A stretch of DNA of 64,000 nucleotides from Roseibium sp. HPY-6 (GCF_040530035.1 NZ_JBEWCD010000001.1:2232001-2296000); one strand, 5' to 3'. Positions 10,567-20,479 are shown, counted from the stretch's first letter. Translations and numbers: made by a program. The notes: generated by a model not told the origin, from the sequence alone.

Positions 10567-10801
10567 GGCTTACCACCACAAACAGGAGCACAATGAGAAG
10601 CAGGGACCATGCGACCCTGAGTGCGTAGAACTTGCGGAACTGGCTTCTAACGAATGGATCATCCGTCTCGATGCGGCGTCCTTTAATGGCAAACTGGCGG
10701 TCGCCCACCGACTGTGAAAACCGATGATCAAGATACATGATCCCGCCAATTCCAAGGGTCACGAACACAATCGCGATAACCGTGTATGTAAACGCGATCA
10801 T
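10556..10801 (-). CDS. Small two-helix membrane protein inside the ruv operon
   Basis: An 81-residue protein of unknown function. Two hydrophobic segments (about residues 5-24 and 62-78) flank a charged loop containing [38 protein letters not shown]. It overlaps ruvA by 4 bp (ATGA) and ruvB by 11 bp, so it is almost certainly translated with them. I recognise no domain. The tight overlaps on both sides support a real gene and not a chance frame. Confidence 0.82.
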   Translation of the reverse strand: MIAFTYTVIAIVFVTLGIGGIMYLDHRFSQSVGDRQFAIKGRRIETDDPFVRSQFRKFYALRVAWSLLLIVLLFVVVSHVG

Positions 10802-11415
10802 CCCGCCAATTCCTTCAAGCCCAATCGGATCAGCGTCTCGGTAGAGGCATCCTCGCCAGCGGTCTGAACTGCCTTGGCCACAGCCGCGCTTGCCTGCGCC
10901 TGGGCATACCCAAGGTTCGCAAGTGCCGACACGGCTTCAGCGACAGGCCGGGCTGCGACGTTTTCCGCAACGCTCTGTGAAACAGCAATCGTACCCGGAT
11001 CGACACTTGCCAGAGCCGGCGCCTTGTCCTTGAGTTCGCTCAGAATACGTTCAGCGACGCGCTTGCCGACACCCGGAGCGCGCGAGATCGTGGCCTTGTC
11101 CCCCAACGCAATCGCATTGGCGACTTCGCTGGCCTTCAGGATCCCCAGAATGCCGAGCGCAACCTTGGCGCCCACCCCCTGGACGGTCATCAGGATGCGA
11201 AACCACTCCCGCTCCGCTTCCTGGCCAAATCCAAAGAGCCGGATCATGTCTTCCCGCACAATCGTCTCGATAAAAAGGACCGCCGCCTCGCCAGGACGCG
11301 GAAGTCCTTGAAGAATGCGGGAAGGACAATGCACCTGATAGCCGACCCCGTGGACGTCAAGGATCACGTGGTCTTCGCCGAAACTGTCGATCGTACCCTT
11401 GAGTTTCCCGATCAT
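10798..11415 (-). CDS. ruvA: Holliday junction-binding protein RuvA
   Basis: A 205-residue protein with the OB-fold start [30 protein letters not shown] (first 20 residues are diagnostic). Two helix-hairpin-helix motifs follow ([13 protein letters not shown] and [13 protein letters not shown]), and a C-terminal domain III (about 155-205) contacts RuvB. It overlaps ruvC by 4 bp and the small membrane gene by 4 bp. Confidence 0.98.
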   Translation of the reverse strand: MIGKLKGTIDSFGEDHVILDVHGVGYQVHCPSRILQGLPRPGEAAVLFIETIVREDMIRLFGFGQEAEREWFRILMTVQGVGAKVALGILGILKASEVANAIALGDKATISRAPGVGKRVAERILSELKDKAPALASVDPGTIAVSQSVAENVAARPVAEAVSALANLGYAQAQASAAVAKAVQTAGEDASTETLIRLGLKELAG

Positions 11416-11927
11416 GCCGCCCCCAGAGCCGCCAGACGCGCAGCACCACTTGCGCGGTGCTGCGCGTGGCAGATGGCAATTGCCAGAGCGTCCGCGGCAT
11501 CGTCCGAGTTAAATGTCGCCCGCGGCATCAGAACCTTGACCATGGCCCTTATCTGTTCCTTTTCCGCATGACCGGTGCCGACTACCGTTTTCTTCACCAG
11601 ATTGGGCGCATATTCGGCGACGGGCAGTCCGGCGAGCGAAGGAACCAGCAACGCGATCCCGCGCGCCTGACCGAGTTTCAGCGTCGCGCCGGCGTCCTTG
11701 TTCACGAATGTATGCTCAACGGCTGCTTCGACAGGACTGTACGAGCGGACAATCTCGTGCAGACCATCATGGAGCTGCACGAGACGCTCCGCCAGGCTCT
11801 TCTTGTTGTCGGATGTCACCGTGCCGGACGCAATGAAAGACAGCCGGTTGCCGGCCGCTTCGATCATGCCCCAGCCGGTGCGCCGCAGACCCGGGTCAAT
11901 GCCGAGCAATCGAATCGCGTGTGTCAT
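11412..11927 (-). CDS. ruvC: Holliday junction resolvase RuvC
   Basis: A 171-residue endonuclease. The start is the ATG at 11927 ([13 protein letters not shown]); the open frame extends 76 codons further but without family similarity. Acidic catalytic residues are visible in [12 protein letters not shown] (Asp), AAVEHTFVN (Glu) and [15 protein letters not shown] (two Asp). It is the first gene of the ruvCA-x-B operon. Confidence 0.97.
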   Translation of the reverse strand: MTHAIRLLGIDPGLRRTGWGMIEAAGNRLSFIASGTVTSDNKKSLAERLVQLHDGLHEIVRSYSPVEAAVEHTFVNKDAGATLKLGQARGIALLVPSLAGLPVAEYAPNLVKKTVVGTGHAEKEQIRAMVKVLMPRATFNSDDAADALAIAICHAQHRASGAARLAALGAA

Positions 11928-12127
11928 GGAACAAATCGGTAACAAAACTTGCCCGTTGACGCCAGACAAAGCACGGCTTACCACCTCAAAGTCTGTCCAA
12001 AACCGGACTGAAACGCCTTTTGAGACCGGTGTGCGCTGCAAGTTCGTCGCATCCGCTTGCAAACCGGGACGTCTTGCGGAGGTTCGGATTGCGCCGCCGG
12101 AATACCGCCACCTGCTTGTGAACCTGC

Positions 12128-12889
12128 ATGCCTGGAATGTTCGACGCCTTTTCACCGCACTTGCTGCTTTTGCTCGCGATCGTGCTCTTGATAGCAGGCT
12201 GCGTAAGGGGGTTTGCAGGATTCGGCGCGGGCATGATTTTCATTCCCGTTGCCACTGCATTCATTATGCCCGCCACGGCCGCGGCCACGTTCCTCTTCAT
12301 CGACAGTATTGTGACCCTCCCTCTTCTCGTGAGTGCCGTTCGCAGGTGCGATTGGTCGACCGTGATACCAGCCGTCCTGGGGTCGGTGATATTCGTTCAC
12401 CTGGGGGCTTGGTTGCTCGGCAATACCGACATTCTGCTCTTGCGTTGGGTGATTTTTGCGATTGTCACGGGCCTCCTGATCCTGCTGATATCCGGATGGC
12501 GCTACCAAAAGCCAGCGGCGGCACCCGTGTCTTTCGCAACGGGTGGCGTTTCGGGAGTTCTGGGCGGAATCTCGCAGGTTTCGGCGCCACCGGTCGTTGC
12601 AATGTGGCTGTCCAGTTCCAACGACCCTGAGGTTGTTCGCTCGAACCTGATTGTCTTTTTCGCCCTGGCGAGCCTCGGAACCTTTGTCGCCTATACGCTC
12701 AACGGTTTTTTCACGCGGGAGGTTTTCAGCCTGCTTGTCATGGCTGTTCCGGTGTACGGCCTCGCGATATTTGTAGGGGCACGCGGCTTCAAATCAGCTA
12801 ACCCGCACGTTTACCGAAAGATCGCCTACGTGCTGATCGCGATTGCTGCGCTCACCAGCATGCCCGCACTTGATCCACTATTCCGTTGA
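12128..12889 (+). CDS. TauE/SafE-family membrane permease
   Basis: A 253-residue polytopic protein with about 7-8 hydrophobic helices. The family signature is near the N-terminus ([19 protein letters not shown]), with a repeat-like second half ([22 protein letters not shown]). Members export or import sulfite, sulfonates or other small organic anions; substrate is not predictable here. It is divergent from ruvC (200-bp gap), and its 3' end overlaps the MazG-like gene by 12 bp in convergent orientation. Confidence 0.88.
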   Translation: MPGMFDAFSPHLLLLLAIVLLIAGCVRGFAGFGAGMIFIPVATAFIMPATAAATFLFIDSIVTLPLLVSAVRRCDWSTVIPAVLGSVIFVHLGAWLLGNTDILLLRWVIFAIVTGLLILLISGWRYQKPAAAPVSFATGGVSGVLGGISQVSAPPVVAMWLSSSNDPEVVRSNLIVFFALASLGTFVAYTLNGFFTREVFSLLVMAVPVYGLAIFVGARGFKSANPHVYRKIAYVLIAIAALTSMPALDPLFR

Positions 12890-13192
12890 TTGCACCGGTT
12901 CGGGAAGTTTTTCGCGCCATTTGGCACATTTTTCAGCCATAAGCCGGCTCAAATGCGCCTCGAAGTCTTCCTGTGTGTCACTCACCTGTGCAAGCAGACT
13001 GAGCGCCACGATTGCAGCATCGACGGCTTCTTCGCGAACATCGTCGAGCGTATGATGTTTGTATTCACTCCCTGGTGCATTGGTGGCCGAGAGGATCGCT
13101 TGTGCAAGCTCGCCGGCTTCCTCAGACAGCTTGAGCGCCCGTTCCTGAAGGGTCTTAGGGTCGGATTGTGTCAGTTCGTAAATGCCGAACAT
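12878..13192 (-). CDS. MazG-like nucleotide pyrophosphohydrolase-fold protein
   Basis: A 104-residue all-alpha protein, start chosen at ATG 13192 (MFGIYELTQSDPKTLQERA). The EExxE...ExxD pattern is visible as LKLSEEAGELAQAI and DDVREEAVDAAIVAL, which coordinates Mg2+ in MazG/HisE-type NTP pyrophosphatases. It resembles the single-domain MazG-like family and not full MazG. The HisE alternative is less likely because there are no his genes nearby. Confidence 0.8.
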   Translation of the reverse strand: MFGIYELTQSDPKTLQERALKLSEEAGELAQAILSATNAPGSEYKHHTLDDVREEAVDAAIVALSLLAQVSDTQEDFEAHLSRLMAEKCAKWREKLPEPVQSTE

Positions 13193-13261
13193 GATTTCCT
13201 CTGCGCGGTTTGCCTGGACAGTAGAATACTGGAACGCCAACTGCGACCGCGACCCAGAAAG

Positions 13262-13290
13262 AAAAAACCCCGGCCTGGCCGGGGTTTCAA
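13262..13290 (-). terminator. Intrinsic terminator of yebC
   Basis: An inverted repeat, AAACCCCGGCC / GGCCGGGGTTT (about 13265-13287), with a T-rich tract on the minus strand (TTTTTTCTTTC), lies about 20 bp past the yebC stop. Confidence 0.85.
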
Positions 13291-13307
13291 AGGGTGCGCG
13301 CGACTGG

Positions 13308-14054
13308 TCAGGATGCCAGGGCCGCCATGGTCTCTTCGTCGACGTCAAAGTTGGAATAGACATTCTGCACGTCGTCATCATCCTCAAGCATGTCGATCAG
13401 CTTCATCAAGGTCTGTGCCTTGTCCGCATCGACCGGCGTCAGGTTCTGAGGCTTCCAGATGATTTTGGTGGAGTCGGCCTCGCCCAATGTCTCTTCCAGA
13501 GCCTTGGCAACGTCGTTCAGGTCTTCAAAGGCGGCATAGATTGTATGGCCGCTCTCGTCGGACTGGACGTCTTCCGCCCCCGCTTCAATGGCGGCTTCCA
13601 GAACGGCATCGGCTTCGCCGGCTTCCGGTTTGTAGACGATCTCTCCAACCCGGTCGAACATGAAGGACACCGATCCGGTCTCTCCCAGCGAACCGCCGCA
13701 CTTGGTGAAATAAGAGCGGATATTGGATGCGGAGCGGTTGCGATTGTCCGTCAGCGCCTCGACCACGACGGCAACGCCTGCCGGGCCATAGCCTTCGTAC
13801 CGGATCTCTTCGTAGTTGTCGCCGTCGCCGGTCTGTGACTTGTTGATGGCCCGCTGGATATTGTCCTTGGGCATGGACTGGGCCTTGGCATTCTGCACGG
13901 CCAGTCGCAGACGCGGATTGGAGTCCGGGTCCGGATCACCCATCTTCGCCGCAACTGTGATTTCCTTGGAAAGCTTGGAGAACATCTTTGACCGGGCGGC
14001 GTCCTGACGGCCTTTGCGGTGCATGATGTTCTTGAATTTTGAATGGCCTGCCAT
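13308..14054 (-). CDS. yebC: YebC/PmpR-family protein
   Basis: A 248-residue protein beginning [18 protein letters not shown] at ATG 14054. The frame is open for another 212 codons upstream, overlapping the YmdB-like gene, but that part has no similarity and no reason to be translated. The three-domain YebC pattern is clear ([57 protein letters not shown]). Members act as DNA-binding regulators or as ribosome-associated factors relieving stalling; which applies here is unknown. Confidence 0.95.
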   Translation of the reverse strand: MAGHSKFKNIMHRKGRQDAARSKMFSKLSKEITVAAKMGDPDPDSNPRLRLAVQNAKAQSMPKDNIQRAINKSQTGDGDNYEEIRYEGYGPAGVAVVVEALTDNRNRSASNIRSYFTKCGGSLGETGSVSFMFDRVGEIVYKPEAGEADAVLEAAIEAGAEDVQSDESGHTIYAAFEDLNDVAKALEETLGEADSTKIIWKPQNLTPVDADKAQTLMKLIDMLEDDDDVQNVYSNFDVDEETMAALAS

Positions 14055-14154
14055 GGCTCTTCTCGTTCTTTGCAGATGATCTCGATAAAAACTGCGCCGC
14101 TTATAGGCAAATTGCCAATGAAAATCCAGCATGCAGACGCAAGCCGTCCGGGGT

Positions 14155-14985
14155 TCAGCCGGAGTGGTTCCAAAACGGCGGCAGCACGGGTTCCAAACGC
14201 CCGCCAATGCGGACCGGAGCGACCCGCTGTGCAAGCCCGGTGCGATCATCCGTTTCAAGAGCAACGCCGCAGATCGTGGCAACGCCGGATGCCGGCGTGA
14301 ACCTGGATCCTGGAACCTTTCGCTGGAAGCGGTTGACAGGTTCTTCCTTTTCCATCCCGAGCACACTGTCGTAGGACCCGCACATGCCGGCGTCAGACAG
14401 GTACGCTGTTCCCTGCTCCAGGATCTGGTGATCCGCGGTCGGCACATGTGTGTGCGTCCCGACAACGAGGCTGACCCGCCCATCGAGAAAGTGCCCGATC
14501 GCCTGTTTTTCGCTGGTTGCCTCTGCATGCATATCAATGATGATTGCATCGGCGACCTCGCCGAGCGGACACTCGTTGACAACCTTGTCGATTGAGGAAA
14601 ACGGATCATCCATGGCGTCCATGAACACGCGGCCCATGATGTTCGCGACCATGACCTGCGCGCCGTTGCGCGCCGTATAGAGATGGGCACCGCGGCCGGG
14701 CGTCCCAGCTGGATAATTCAGGGGCCGCAGCAATCTGTCCTGCCGTTCGATGTAGACAAGCGTGTCGCGTTGGTCCCAGACGTGATTACCCGTTGTAACC
14801 ACGTCAGCCCCCGCATCGAGAACATCTTGCAGGATCGCCTCGGTGATCCCGAATCCTGAGGCTGCGTTTTCACCGTTGACGACTACGAAATCGAGCTGAT
14901 TGTCTTCCACGAGGCCCGGCAGTCTTTCGATAACAGCCGTGCGGCCCGTGCGGCCTACCAGATCACCAAGAAACAGAATACGCAT
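14155..14985 (-). CDS. YmdB-type metallophosphoesterase (TIGR00282 family)
   Basis: A 276-residue protein of the YmdB family of phosphodiesterases. Metal-binding motifs appear in order: [11 protein letters not shown] (Asp), [10 protein letters not shown] (Asn/Glu), TTGNHVWDQ (GNH), [12 protein letters not shown] (His) and [12 protein letters not shown] (two His). In Bacillus YmdB cleaves 2',3'-cAMP; the in vivo role in alphaproteobacteria is uncertain. It lies 14 bp downstream of the 5-FCL gene on the same strand, a common pairing. Confidence 0.92.
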   Translation of the reverse strand: MRILFLGDLVGRTGRTAVIERLPGLVEDNQLDFVVVNGENAASGFGITEAILQDVLDAGADVVTTGNHVWDQRDTLVYIERQDRLLRPLNYPAGTPGRGAHLYTARNGAQVMVANIMGRVFMDAMDDPFSSIDKVVNECPLGEVADAIIIDMHAEATSEKQAIGHFLDGRVSLVVGTHTHVPTADHQILEQGTAYLSDAGMCGSYDSVLGMEKEEPVNRFQRKVPGSRFTPASGVATICGVALETDDRTGLAQRVAPVRIGGRLEPVLPPFWNHSG

Positions 14986-14999
14986 TAACCCTCGCCAGA

Positions 15000-15578
15000 T
15001 CAGCCAAACGACCGGTAACCGTGTTCGGTCAAAATCCCATCCAAGGGTTTGTCATGCGCTTCTGTCGGCACGCGGTCAACCTCCTGCGTGGAAAACGCAA
15101 CTCCAATGCGCAGCAGCGGCCCCGTTTTCTCAAGCAGGGTGATCGTATTGTCGTAATAGGCTCTCCCATAGCCGATGCGATTGCCCACTGCGTCAAATCC
15201 GGCAAGCGGCATCAAAAGGACATCCGGGCGCAACTCTTCGGCCTCGGGCCCTGGCTCGAGACAGCCAAACCCAGCGGGTACGAGTTCCGTATCCCTTTGA
15301 AGATGCCTGAATATCAGGCTCGGCCCAACCATAACCGGGAGACCAAGGCGATGGCCGCGCTGGCGTAGTCTGTCCATAAGCGGTCTTGGATCGATTTCGT
15401 CCCGGATCGGCCAGAACCCGGCAACGACTGCGCCGGACGGCACAGGCAACACATCAAGGTGATCGACAATCTGAAGGCTTTTCTCGATCCGCTCGACTTC
15501 GTCCAATGCCCGTCTGCGGGACAGGGCTTGTTTGCGCAGCAGATCTTTTTCAGCGGCCAGGTTCGAAACTTCGGTCAT
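15000..15578 (-). CDS. 5-formyltetrahydrofolate cyclo-ligase
   Basis: A 192-residue 5-FCL/YgfA homologue converting 5-formyl-THF to 5,10-methenyl-THF with ATP. Conserved features are the N-terminal KDLLRKQALSRRRAL, central FWPIRDEIDPRP and the C-terminal phosphate-binding loop (PLAGFDAVGNRIGYGRAYYD). It lies downstream of the 6S RNA gene, the same linkage as ssrS-ygfA in enterobacteria, where the two are cotranscribed. Confidence 0.95.
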   Translation of the reverse strand: MTEVSNLAAEKDLLRKQALSRRRALDEVERIEKSLQIVDHLDVLPVPSGAVVAGFWPIRDEIDPRPLMDRLRQRGHRLGLPVMVGPSLIFRHLQRDTELVPAGFGCLEPGPEAEELRPDVLLMPLAGFDAVGNRIGYGRAYYDNTITLLEKTGPLLRIGVAFSTQEVDRVPTEAHDKPLDGILTEHGYRSFG

Positions 15579-15627
15579 GGATTTCCAGCATTTCCGACTC
15601 GAAGCCGCATTCGCTCAAAACTCTGTA

Positions 15628-15785
15628 AAAGCGCAGCCGTCCGACCGTTGGAATTGCAATCCCGGGAAACCTACAAAGTAGGTGGGCGCCGTGTGCAACG
15701 GACCACGGCCCGGAGCAGGGACAGCTCCCGAGGGAATGCGTAAGGCCCCGGGGATAATATCCTGACGGGTCGGGCAGCCGCAGCT
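15628..15785 (-). ncRNA. ssrS: 6S RNA (RNA polymerase regulator)
   Basis: An RNA of about 155 nt inferred from position and fold. It lies between zapA and 5-FCL, the classic ssrS location. The 5' segment GCGGCTGCCCGACC (minus strand, about 15781-15768) pairs with the 3' segment GGTCGGACGGCTGC (about 15647-15634) using two G-U pairs and one mismatch, closing the molecule into a long rod. Inside, CCCGGGG.., CCTCGGGAGC and GGCGCCCACCTAC..GTAGGT segments give further arms. A TATATG -10 element (15795-15790) would start transcription about 15784, and a short TTTT follows the closing stem. Ends are estimates; no covariance model was run. Confidence 0.78.
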
Positions 15786-15789
15786 ACCG

Positions 15790-15820
15790 CATATAGACCC
15801 GATAAACGGCAATTACCAGA
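15790..15820 (-). promoter_or_regulatory. Likely promoter of the 6S RNA gene
   Basis: On the minus strand a TATATG hexamer (15795-15790) sits 6-7 nt before the predicted 6S RNA 5' end. No good -35 is present at 17-bp spacing; CTGGTA (15819-15814) at 18 bp is the closest. Confidence 0.4.
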
Positions 15821-15878
15821 GCCGTAAGGGATTCATTACACACGATTTCTTGCAAGATGCCGCTGATCGAATAAACGG

Positions 15879-16259
15879 CTAAGACGTCTCGGACGTCCGC
15901 AAGCTTCTTGTAAGACTGTCCGCAAGGCTTTCTATGCGCGCAGCGGCCGTCGTCACGGCCCGGGAGAGCTCTTCCTCGTTCTGGCTCATGTTGTCGAGCG
16001 CAGCAACCTGCCGCTGCCGGGCGTCCTCAAGTTCACCTTCGAGCTGCTTGACCCTGCGTTCGAGTTCGGAAAGCTGATCAGTGGCCATGATACCGGCCAT
16101 TACTGTCAGCCGCTGGTCGCCTATTTCACCGAAAGCGCCCTTCAGTTCGGAAATCCAACCATCAAAACGCGCGGCCAGTCCCATCAAACGGTCTTCTTCG
16201 CCGTCGTCGCACGCCATGCGGAAGGATTTGCCGTTGATTGTGACTGTTATCTGCGACAT
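15879..16259 (-). CDS. zapA: Cell division protein ZapA
   Basis: A 126-residue FtsZ-ring-associated protein. The N-terminal ZapA domain reads MSQITVTINGKSFRMACDDG and AARFDGWISELK, followed by a C-terminal coiled coil (QLSELERRVKQLEGELEDARQ and beyond). It crosslinks FtsZ filaments. It is preceded by the DUF4164-type coiled-coil gene (21-bp gap) and followed by the 6S RNA gene. Confidence 0.93.
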   Translation of the reverse strand: MSQITVTINGKSFRMACDDGEEDRLMGLAARFDGWISELKGAFGEIGDQRLTVMAGIMATDQLSELERRVKQLEGELEDARQRQVAALDNMSQNEEELSRAVTTAAARIESLADSLTRSLRTSETS

Positions 16260-16280
16260 CTGCTTTCAGTCCTCCGGCAC

Positions 16281-16577
16281 CTAGCCCCCGTGTGCATCGA
16301 GCACGCTGCGGATCGTTTCCATCGCCGAAACAAGCCGTCTGGAAACGTCCTTGTTCGCCTCTTCCAGCCTCGACGCACGCGCTTCGCTCTCGTCGAGTGA
16401 GGCTGCCAATTGGGACCTGTCCTCCCCAAGCCTCTGCAGGTCGTCTTGAAGTGCATTCAAGGACCTGTCCGCATCCATGCGCCGCTGGACCGCCGTTTCC
16501 AATTGTCCGACAGCCGCGTCCAGCCTTTTGACCGCATCGGCAAGGCTGGTTTTTTCAATGCAGTCGATTTCCGCCAT
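16281..16577 (-). CDS. DUF4164-type small coiled-coil protein
   Basis: A 98-residue, almost entirely helical protein (heptads from about residue 8 to 90: DAVKRLDAAVGQLETAVQRR and ALQDDLQRLGEDRSQLAASL). It resembles DUF4164 proteins commonly encoded before zapA in Hyphomicrobiales. The function is unknown; the linkage hints at a division-related role. No signal peptide or membrane segment is seen. Confidence 0.8.
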   Translation of the reverse strand: MAEIDCIEKTSLADAVKRLDAAVGQLETAVQRRMDADRSLNALQDDLQRLGEDRSQLAASLDESEARASRLEEANKDVSRRLVSAMETIRSVLDAHGG

Positions 16578-16995
16578 TATTTTAAGTCGTCCTGATCGTT
16601 ATGCGGCGGCCCGCCCAAGCTTTGCCGACCCTGGAAGTACGGATTTGACACCTTCGCTTAAAAGAACCACACGTAGATTGTCAGCCGCGCTGCCCGGCGC
16701 GTTCAATCACGCAAAATTCGGCGAAAAAGCAAATCTTTGTCAGCACGAGAAGATTAGGCAACGCATCTTGCCGCCGTCAATGGCGCCATTGGCAGAATCC
16801 TCAACTCTATAACCTGCAATATAGGAATTTTGTTCCTCCGCGCCCGGTCCGCAGCTTTATTGACTCGGTGCGCGTTCCTGATATTTGTCTGGCGCCTGAA
16901 CGGAACCGGCGTCAGCCGGGCTTCGAAAATGCACTTCACAATCACTTTGCCGGAGCCTTCGTTCCGGCACTGTCGGCTTCAAAGCAAGCAACGGG
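16578..16995 (+). promoter_or_regulatory. Intergenic region with candidate tkt promoter
   Basis: A 418-bp divergent gap between the DUF4164-type gene and tkt. A plus-strand candidate is TTGACT (16860-16865), a 16-bp spacer and TATTTG (16882-16887), which would give a 5' leader of about 100 nt. I see no gene or RNA in the rest. Confidence 0.35.
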
Positions 16996-18990
16996 ATGAC
17001 AATGACCGATCTTGAAAAACACCATCGCATGGCAAACGCGATCCGCTTTCTTGCAATCGACGCGGTGGAAAAGGCGAAATCCGGTCACCCCGGATTGCCC
17101 ATGGGCGCAGCCGATATTGCAACGGTCCTGTTCACCGAGTTTTTGAAATTCGACCCGACTGCCCCGAACTGGGCGGATCGCGACCGGTTCGTTCTGTCGG
17201 CCGGCCATGGCTCCATGCTGCTTTACAGCCTCCTTTATCTCCTCGGCTACGAAGACTTTTCCCTGGATGAGTTGAAAAACTTCCGTCAGCTCGGATCTCG
17301 CACCGCCGGCCATCCGGAATTCGGCCATGGTGAAGGCATCGAGACGACCACGGGCCCGCTCGGCCAGGGTTTCGGCAACGCGGTCGGCATGGCAATTGCC
17401 GAGCGTCTGCAGGCGGACCGCTTCGGTGACAAGCTTGTTGACCACTACACCTACGTGCTTGCCGGAGATGGTTGCCTCATGGAGGGCATCAGCCAGGAAG
17501 CCCTGACGCTTGCCGGGCATCTGAAGCTCAACAAGCTGATCGTGTTCTGGGATGACAACGGCATTTCCATCGACGGAAAGGTCGAGATCACCGACAGCAC
17601 GAACCAGCAGGCGCGCTTTGCCGCATCCGGCTGGAACACCATCGATATCGATGGCCACGATCCGGAAGCCATCGCAGATGCGATCCGTCAGGCACAGGAC
17701 AGTGACCGGCCCACCCTGATTGCCGCCAAGACCACCATCGGCTTCGGTGCTCCCAACAAGGCCGGCACCGCCAAGGCCCACGGCGCACCTCTCGGAGCGG
17801 AAGAAATTGCGGGAACGCGCGAAGCGCTGAACTGGCCGCACGAACCTTTCGAGGTTCCAAGTGACATCCTCGATGCATGGCGTATCGCGGGTCTCAGATC
17901 CGCCCATGCCCACAAGGACTGGCAGAAGCGATTTGCCGAGGCGGACACCGAAACACGCGCCGATTTCGAACGCCGCACCCGCGGCGATCTGCCGGCCGGC
18001 TTCCCCCAGGCCGTTCTGGACTACAAGAAAAAGCTGGCTGAAGAACAACCAACCATGGCAACGCGCAAGGCGTCCGAAGCCGTGCTGGGTGTCATCAACG
18101 AAGTGATCCCGGAGACAATTGGCGGTTCAGCGGACCTCACCGGTTCAAACAACACAAAGACCGAGCAGACCCTGCCCGTCACCGCGGACGATTTCTCGGG
18201 CCGCTACATCCATTACGGCATTCGCGAACACGGCATGGCGGCAGCCATGAACGGCATGGCACTTCACGGCGGGGTTATCCCCTATTCCGGCGGGTTCCTG
18301 ATCTTTTCAGACTACTGCCGCCCGTCGATCCGCCTTGCCGCCTTGATGAAACAGCGTGTCATTCACGTGATGACGCACGATTCCATTGGTCTTGGAGAAG
18401 ACGGGCCAACGCACCAGCCGGTCGAGCATTTCGCGGCACTGCGCGCTATTCCCCAGCTCACCTTCTTCCGGCCGGCAGACATCACGGAAACGCTGGAATG
18501 CTGGCAGCTCTCCCTTGAAAACCGAGAAGGACCGTCAATCCTGGCCCTGACCCGCCAGAACCTTCCGTCCGTGCGCAAGACTTACGAGGAAAAGAACCTT
18601 TGCGCAAAAGGAGCCTACGTCCTCATTGACAGCGAAGACGATGCGGCCGTCACTATTTTCGCCTCCGGCTCGGAAGTGGAAATCGCCGTTGACGCCCACA
18701 CGGAACTGACCGGGGAAGGGCTTGCAGTCCGGGTTGTTTCCGTTCCATCTTTCGAGCTGTTCGAAGCCCAGTCGGACGACTACAAGGCAGCGGTCATCGG
18801 TACAGCCGATGTCAATATCGCCGTTGAGGCCGGCATCCGCATGGGATGGGACCGCTTCATTGGCAATGACGGCCTGTTCGTCGGCATGACCGGTTTTGGC
18901 GCAAGCGGCCCTTACAAGGAACTTTACGAGCATTTCGGCATCACGAAGGACGCCGTTGTCGCTGCCGTGAAGGAAAAGCTCGAAGCTTAA
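16996..18990 (+). CDS. tkt: Transketolase
   Basis: A 664-residue thiamine-diphosphate enzyme of the pentose-phosphate/Calvin pathways. Visible motifs are [14 protein letters not shown] (substrate/TPP His), the TPP-binding [13 protein letters not shown]...N, and the pyrimidine-domain segment [19 protein letters not shown]. Length is normal for bacterial Tkt. The start could be 16996 or 17002 (MTMTD). It is first in a glycolysis/pentose-phosphate set with gap, pgk and fba on the same strand, although hairpins between the genes argue against a single uninterrupted transcript. Confidence 0.98.
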   Translation: MTMTDLEKHHRMANAIRFLAIDAVEKAKSGHPGLPMGAADIATVLFTEFLKFDPTAPNWADRDRFVLSAGHGSMLLYSLLYLLGYEDFSLDELKNFRQLGSRTAGHPEFGHGEGIETTTGPLGQGFGNAVGMAIAERLQADRFGDKLVDHYTYVLAGDGCLMEGISQEALTLAGHLKLNKLIVFWDDNGISIDGKVEITDSTNQQARFAASGWNTIDIDGHDPEAIADAIRQAQDSDRPTLIAAKTTIGFGAPNKAGTAKAHGAPLGAEEIAGTREALNWPHEPFEVPSDILDAWRIAGLRSAHAHKDWQKRFAEADTETRADFERRTRGDLPAGFPQAVLDYKKKLAEEQPTMATRKASEAVLGVINEVIPETIGGSADLTGSNNTKTEQTLPVTADDFSGRYIHYGIREHGMAAAMNGMALHGGVIPYSGGFLIFSDYCRPSIRLAALMKQRVIHVMTHDSIGLGEDGPTHQPVEHFAALRAIPQLTFFRPADITETLECWQLSLENREGPSILALTRQNLPSVRKTYEEKNLCAKGAYVLIDSEDDAAVTIFASGSEVEIAVDAHTELTGEGLAVRVVSVPSFELFEAQSDDYKAAVIGTADVNIAVEAGIRMGWDRFIGNDGLFVGMTGFGASGPYKELYEHFGITKDAVVAAVKEKLEA

Positions 18991-19011
18991 GTCAGATCAA
19001 TTCCCGGCGGC

Positions 19012-19080
19012 GCTTTCCTCCTTAAGCTGCCGGGCCCTGAGCACAGCTGTGCTCTCAATCGTTGCCACCAAAAGGTGGCG
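19012..19080 (+). other. Three consecutive inverted repeats between tkt and gap
   Basis: The 142-bp gap holds a long hairpin (CCCGGC ... GCTGCCGGG, 19013-19034), a perfect 16-bp palindrome GAGCACAGCTGTGCTC (19039-19054), and a hairpin GCCACC-AAAA-GGTGGC (19064-19079). None has a T tract. They may attenuate tkt, regulate gap, or stabilise the message. Confidence 0.6.
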
Positions 19081-19132
19081 CACCAATCGGCGCCGGATCC
19101 ACACACGGCGCTCAAGATTGCGGGAGTGGAAA

Positions 19133-20143
19133 ATGGTAACCAAGGTAGCAATCAACGGCTTCGGCCGCATCGGCCGCAATGTTTTGCGTGCAATCGTCGA
19201 GAGCGGACGTACCGACATTGAAGTCGTAGCGATCAACGATCTCGGTCCGGTTGAAACAAATGCGCATCTCCTGCGCTACGATTCGGTTCATGGCCGGTTC
19301 CCTGCAGAGGTTGTCGTCGAGGGTGAGACCATCACCGTTGGTGGCGGCAAGCCGATCAAGGTGACCGCGATCCGCGACCCGAAGGAATTGCCCTGGGGTG
19401 AGCTCGGCGTTGAAGTCGCCATGGAGTGCACCGGCATCTTCACCGCCAAGGAAAAGGCATCGATGCATCTGGAAGCCGGCGCGAAACGCGTTCTGGTTTC
19501 AGCGCCTGCTGCCGGCGCAGACAAGACCATCGTCTTCGGCGTCAACGACAGTGCGCTGACCGCCGACGATCTCGTCGTGTCCAACGCATCCTGCACCACC
19601 AACTGCCTGTCGCCGGTCGCCTATGTGCTGAATGAAGCCATTGGTATCGAAAAAGGCTTCATGACGACGATCCACTCCTACACGGGCGATCAGCCGACGC
19701 TGGACACCATGCACAAGGATCTTTACCGCGCACGTGCAGCGGCCATGTCCATGATCCCGACCTCCACCGGCGCCGCCAAGGCCGTCGGCCTTGTTCTGCC
19801 GGAGCTGAACGGCAAGCTCGACGGTGTCGCGATCCGCGTCCCGACGCCGAACGTCTCTGTCGTCGACTTCAACTTCATCGCCAAGCGCGAAACAACTGTT
19901 GAGGAAATCAACAGCGCTATCCGTGAAGCCGCCGACGGCAAGCTGAAGGGTGTCCTGGGCTACACAGACGACAAGCTGGTCTCCATGGACTTCAACCATG
20001 ACAGCCATTCTTCCGTCTTCCACATGGACCAGACCAAGGTGCTGGATGGCACCTTCGTTCGCATCCTGTCCTGGTACGACAACGAGTGGGGCTTCTCCTG
20101 CCGCATGTCCGACACGGCCATCGCCATGGCGAAGCTGATCTGA
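19133..20143 (+). CDS. gap: Glyceraldehyde-3-phosphate dehydrogenase
   Basis: A 336-residue GAPDH. The start is the ATG at 19133 with GGGAG about 8 nt upstream ([18 protein letters not shown]). The NAD-binding GFGRIGR and catalytic Cys in [14 protein letters not shown] are intact. The cofactor-selective residue region (AINDLGPVE) suggests NAD. A strong terminator follows. Confidence 0.98.
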   Translation: MVTKVAINGFGRIGRNVLRAIVESGRTDIEVVAINDLGPVETNAHLLRYDSVHGRFPAEVVVEGETITVGGGKPIKVTAIRDPKELPWGELGVEVAMECTGIFTAKEKASMHLEAGAKRVLVSAPAAGADKTIVFGVNDSALTADDLVVSNASCTTNCLSPVAYVLNEAIGIEKGFMTTIHSYTGDQPTLDTMHKDLYRARAAAMSMIPTSTGAAKAVGLVLPELNGKLDGVAIRVPTPNVSVVDFNFIAKRETTVEEINSAIREAADGKLKGVLGYTDDKLVSMDFNHDSHSSVFHMDQTKVLDGTFVRILSWYDNEWGFSCRMSDTAIAMAKLI

Positions 20144-20165
20144 TTTTGCGATCACATATTTAATA

Positions 20166-20200
20166 ACAAGAGCCGGTCGATGTACCGGCTCTTTTTGTTT
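20166..20200 (+). terminator. Intrinsic terminator after gap
   Basis: The stem AGAGCCGGT / ACCGGCTCT (about 20169-20192) with loop CGATGT is followed by TTTTTGTTT, 25 bp past the gap stop. Confidence 0.9.
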
Positions 20201-20305
20201 GATCGGTCCTCAATCACAGCAACGCACCTCAGACACGAATCTCTATTTTTTACAATTTCTACATGTATTGATAGACATTGTACAAAATGAAATGGAGGAC
20301 GTGAC

Positions 20306-20479
20306 TTGGAATCGATCCTGATAGCCGTAGCGTTTCTTTTGGTGATTGGCGTCGGATACTACTTTATCGATCGTTCGAGAGACCCTGACCGCCCCAAAAG
20401 CCACCGCCACTGGCACCCGGATGTAGACCGGGCCAAAGCAGAGACCATGAAGAACCTGGAAACACCACCTGAAAAATAG
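20306..20479 (+). CDS. Small single-helix membrane protein (57 aa), TTG start
   Basis: A short frame starting with TTG at 20306, 8 nt after a strong GGAGG (about 20294-20298). It encodes a hydrophobic N-terminal helix (ILIAVAFLLVIGVGYYF), then a polar tail with DRSRDPDRPKSHRHWHPD and ending TPPEK. No family is recognised. Support is the ribosome-binding site, the plausible membrane anchor plus charged tail, and its location as an isolated unit between the gap terminator and pgk. Confidence 0.6.
   Translation: MESILIAVAFLLVIGVGYYFIDRSRDPDRPKSHRHWHPDVDRAKAETMKNLETPPEK

Noticed and set aside
13308..14690. 460-codon frame joining YebC to an upstream segment
   Set aside because: The upstream 212 codons are antisense-frame noise from the YmdB-like gene; YebC starts at MAGHSKFKN (14054).
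16942..18048. 368-codon frame opposite tkt
   Set aside because: It is antisense to a certain transketolase and has no domain or ribosome-binding site.
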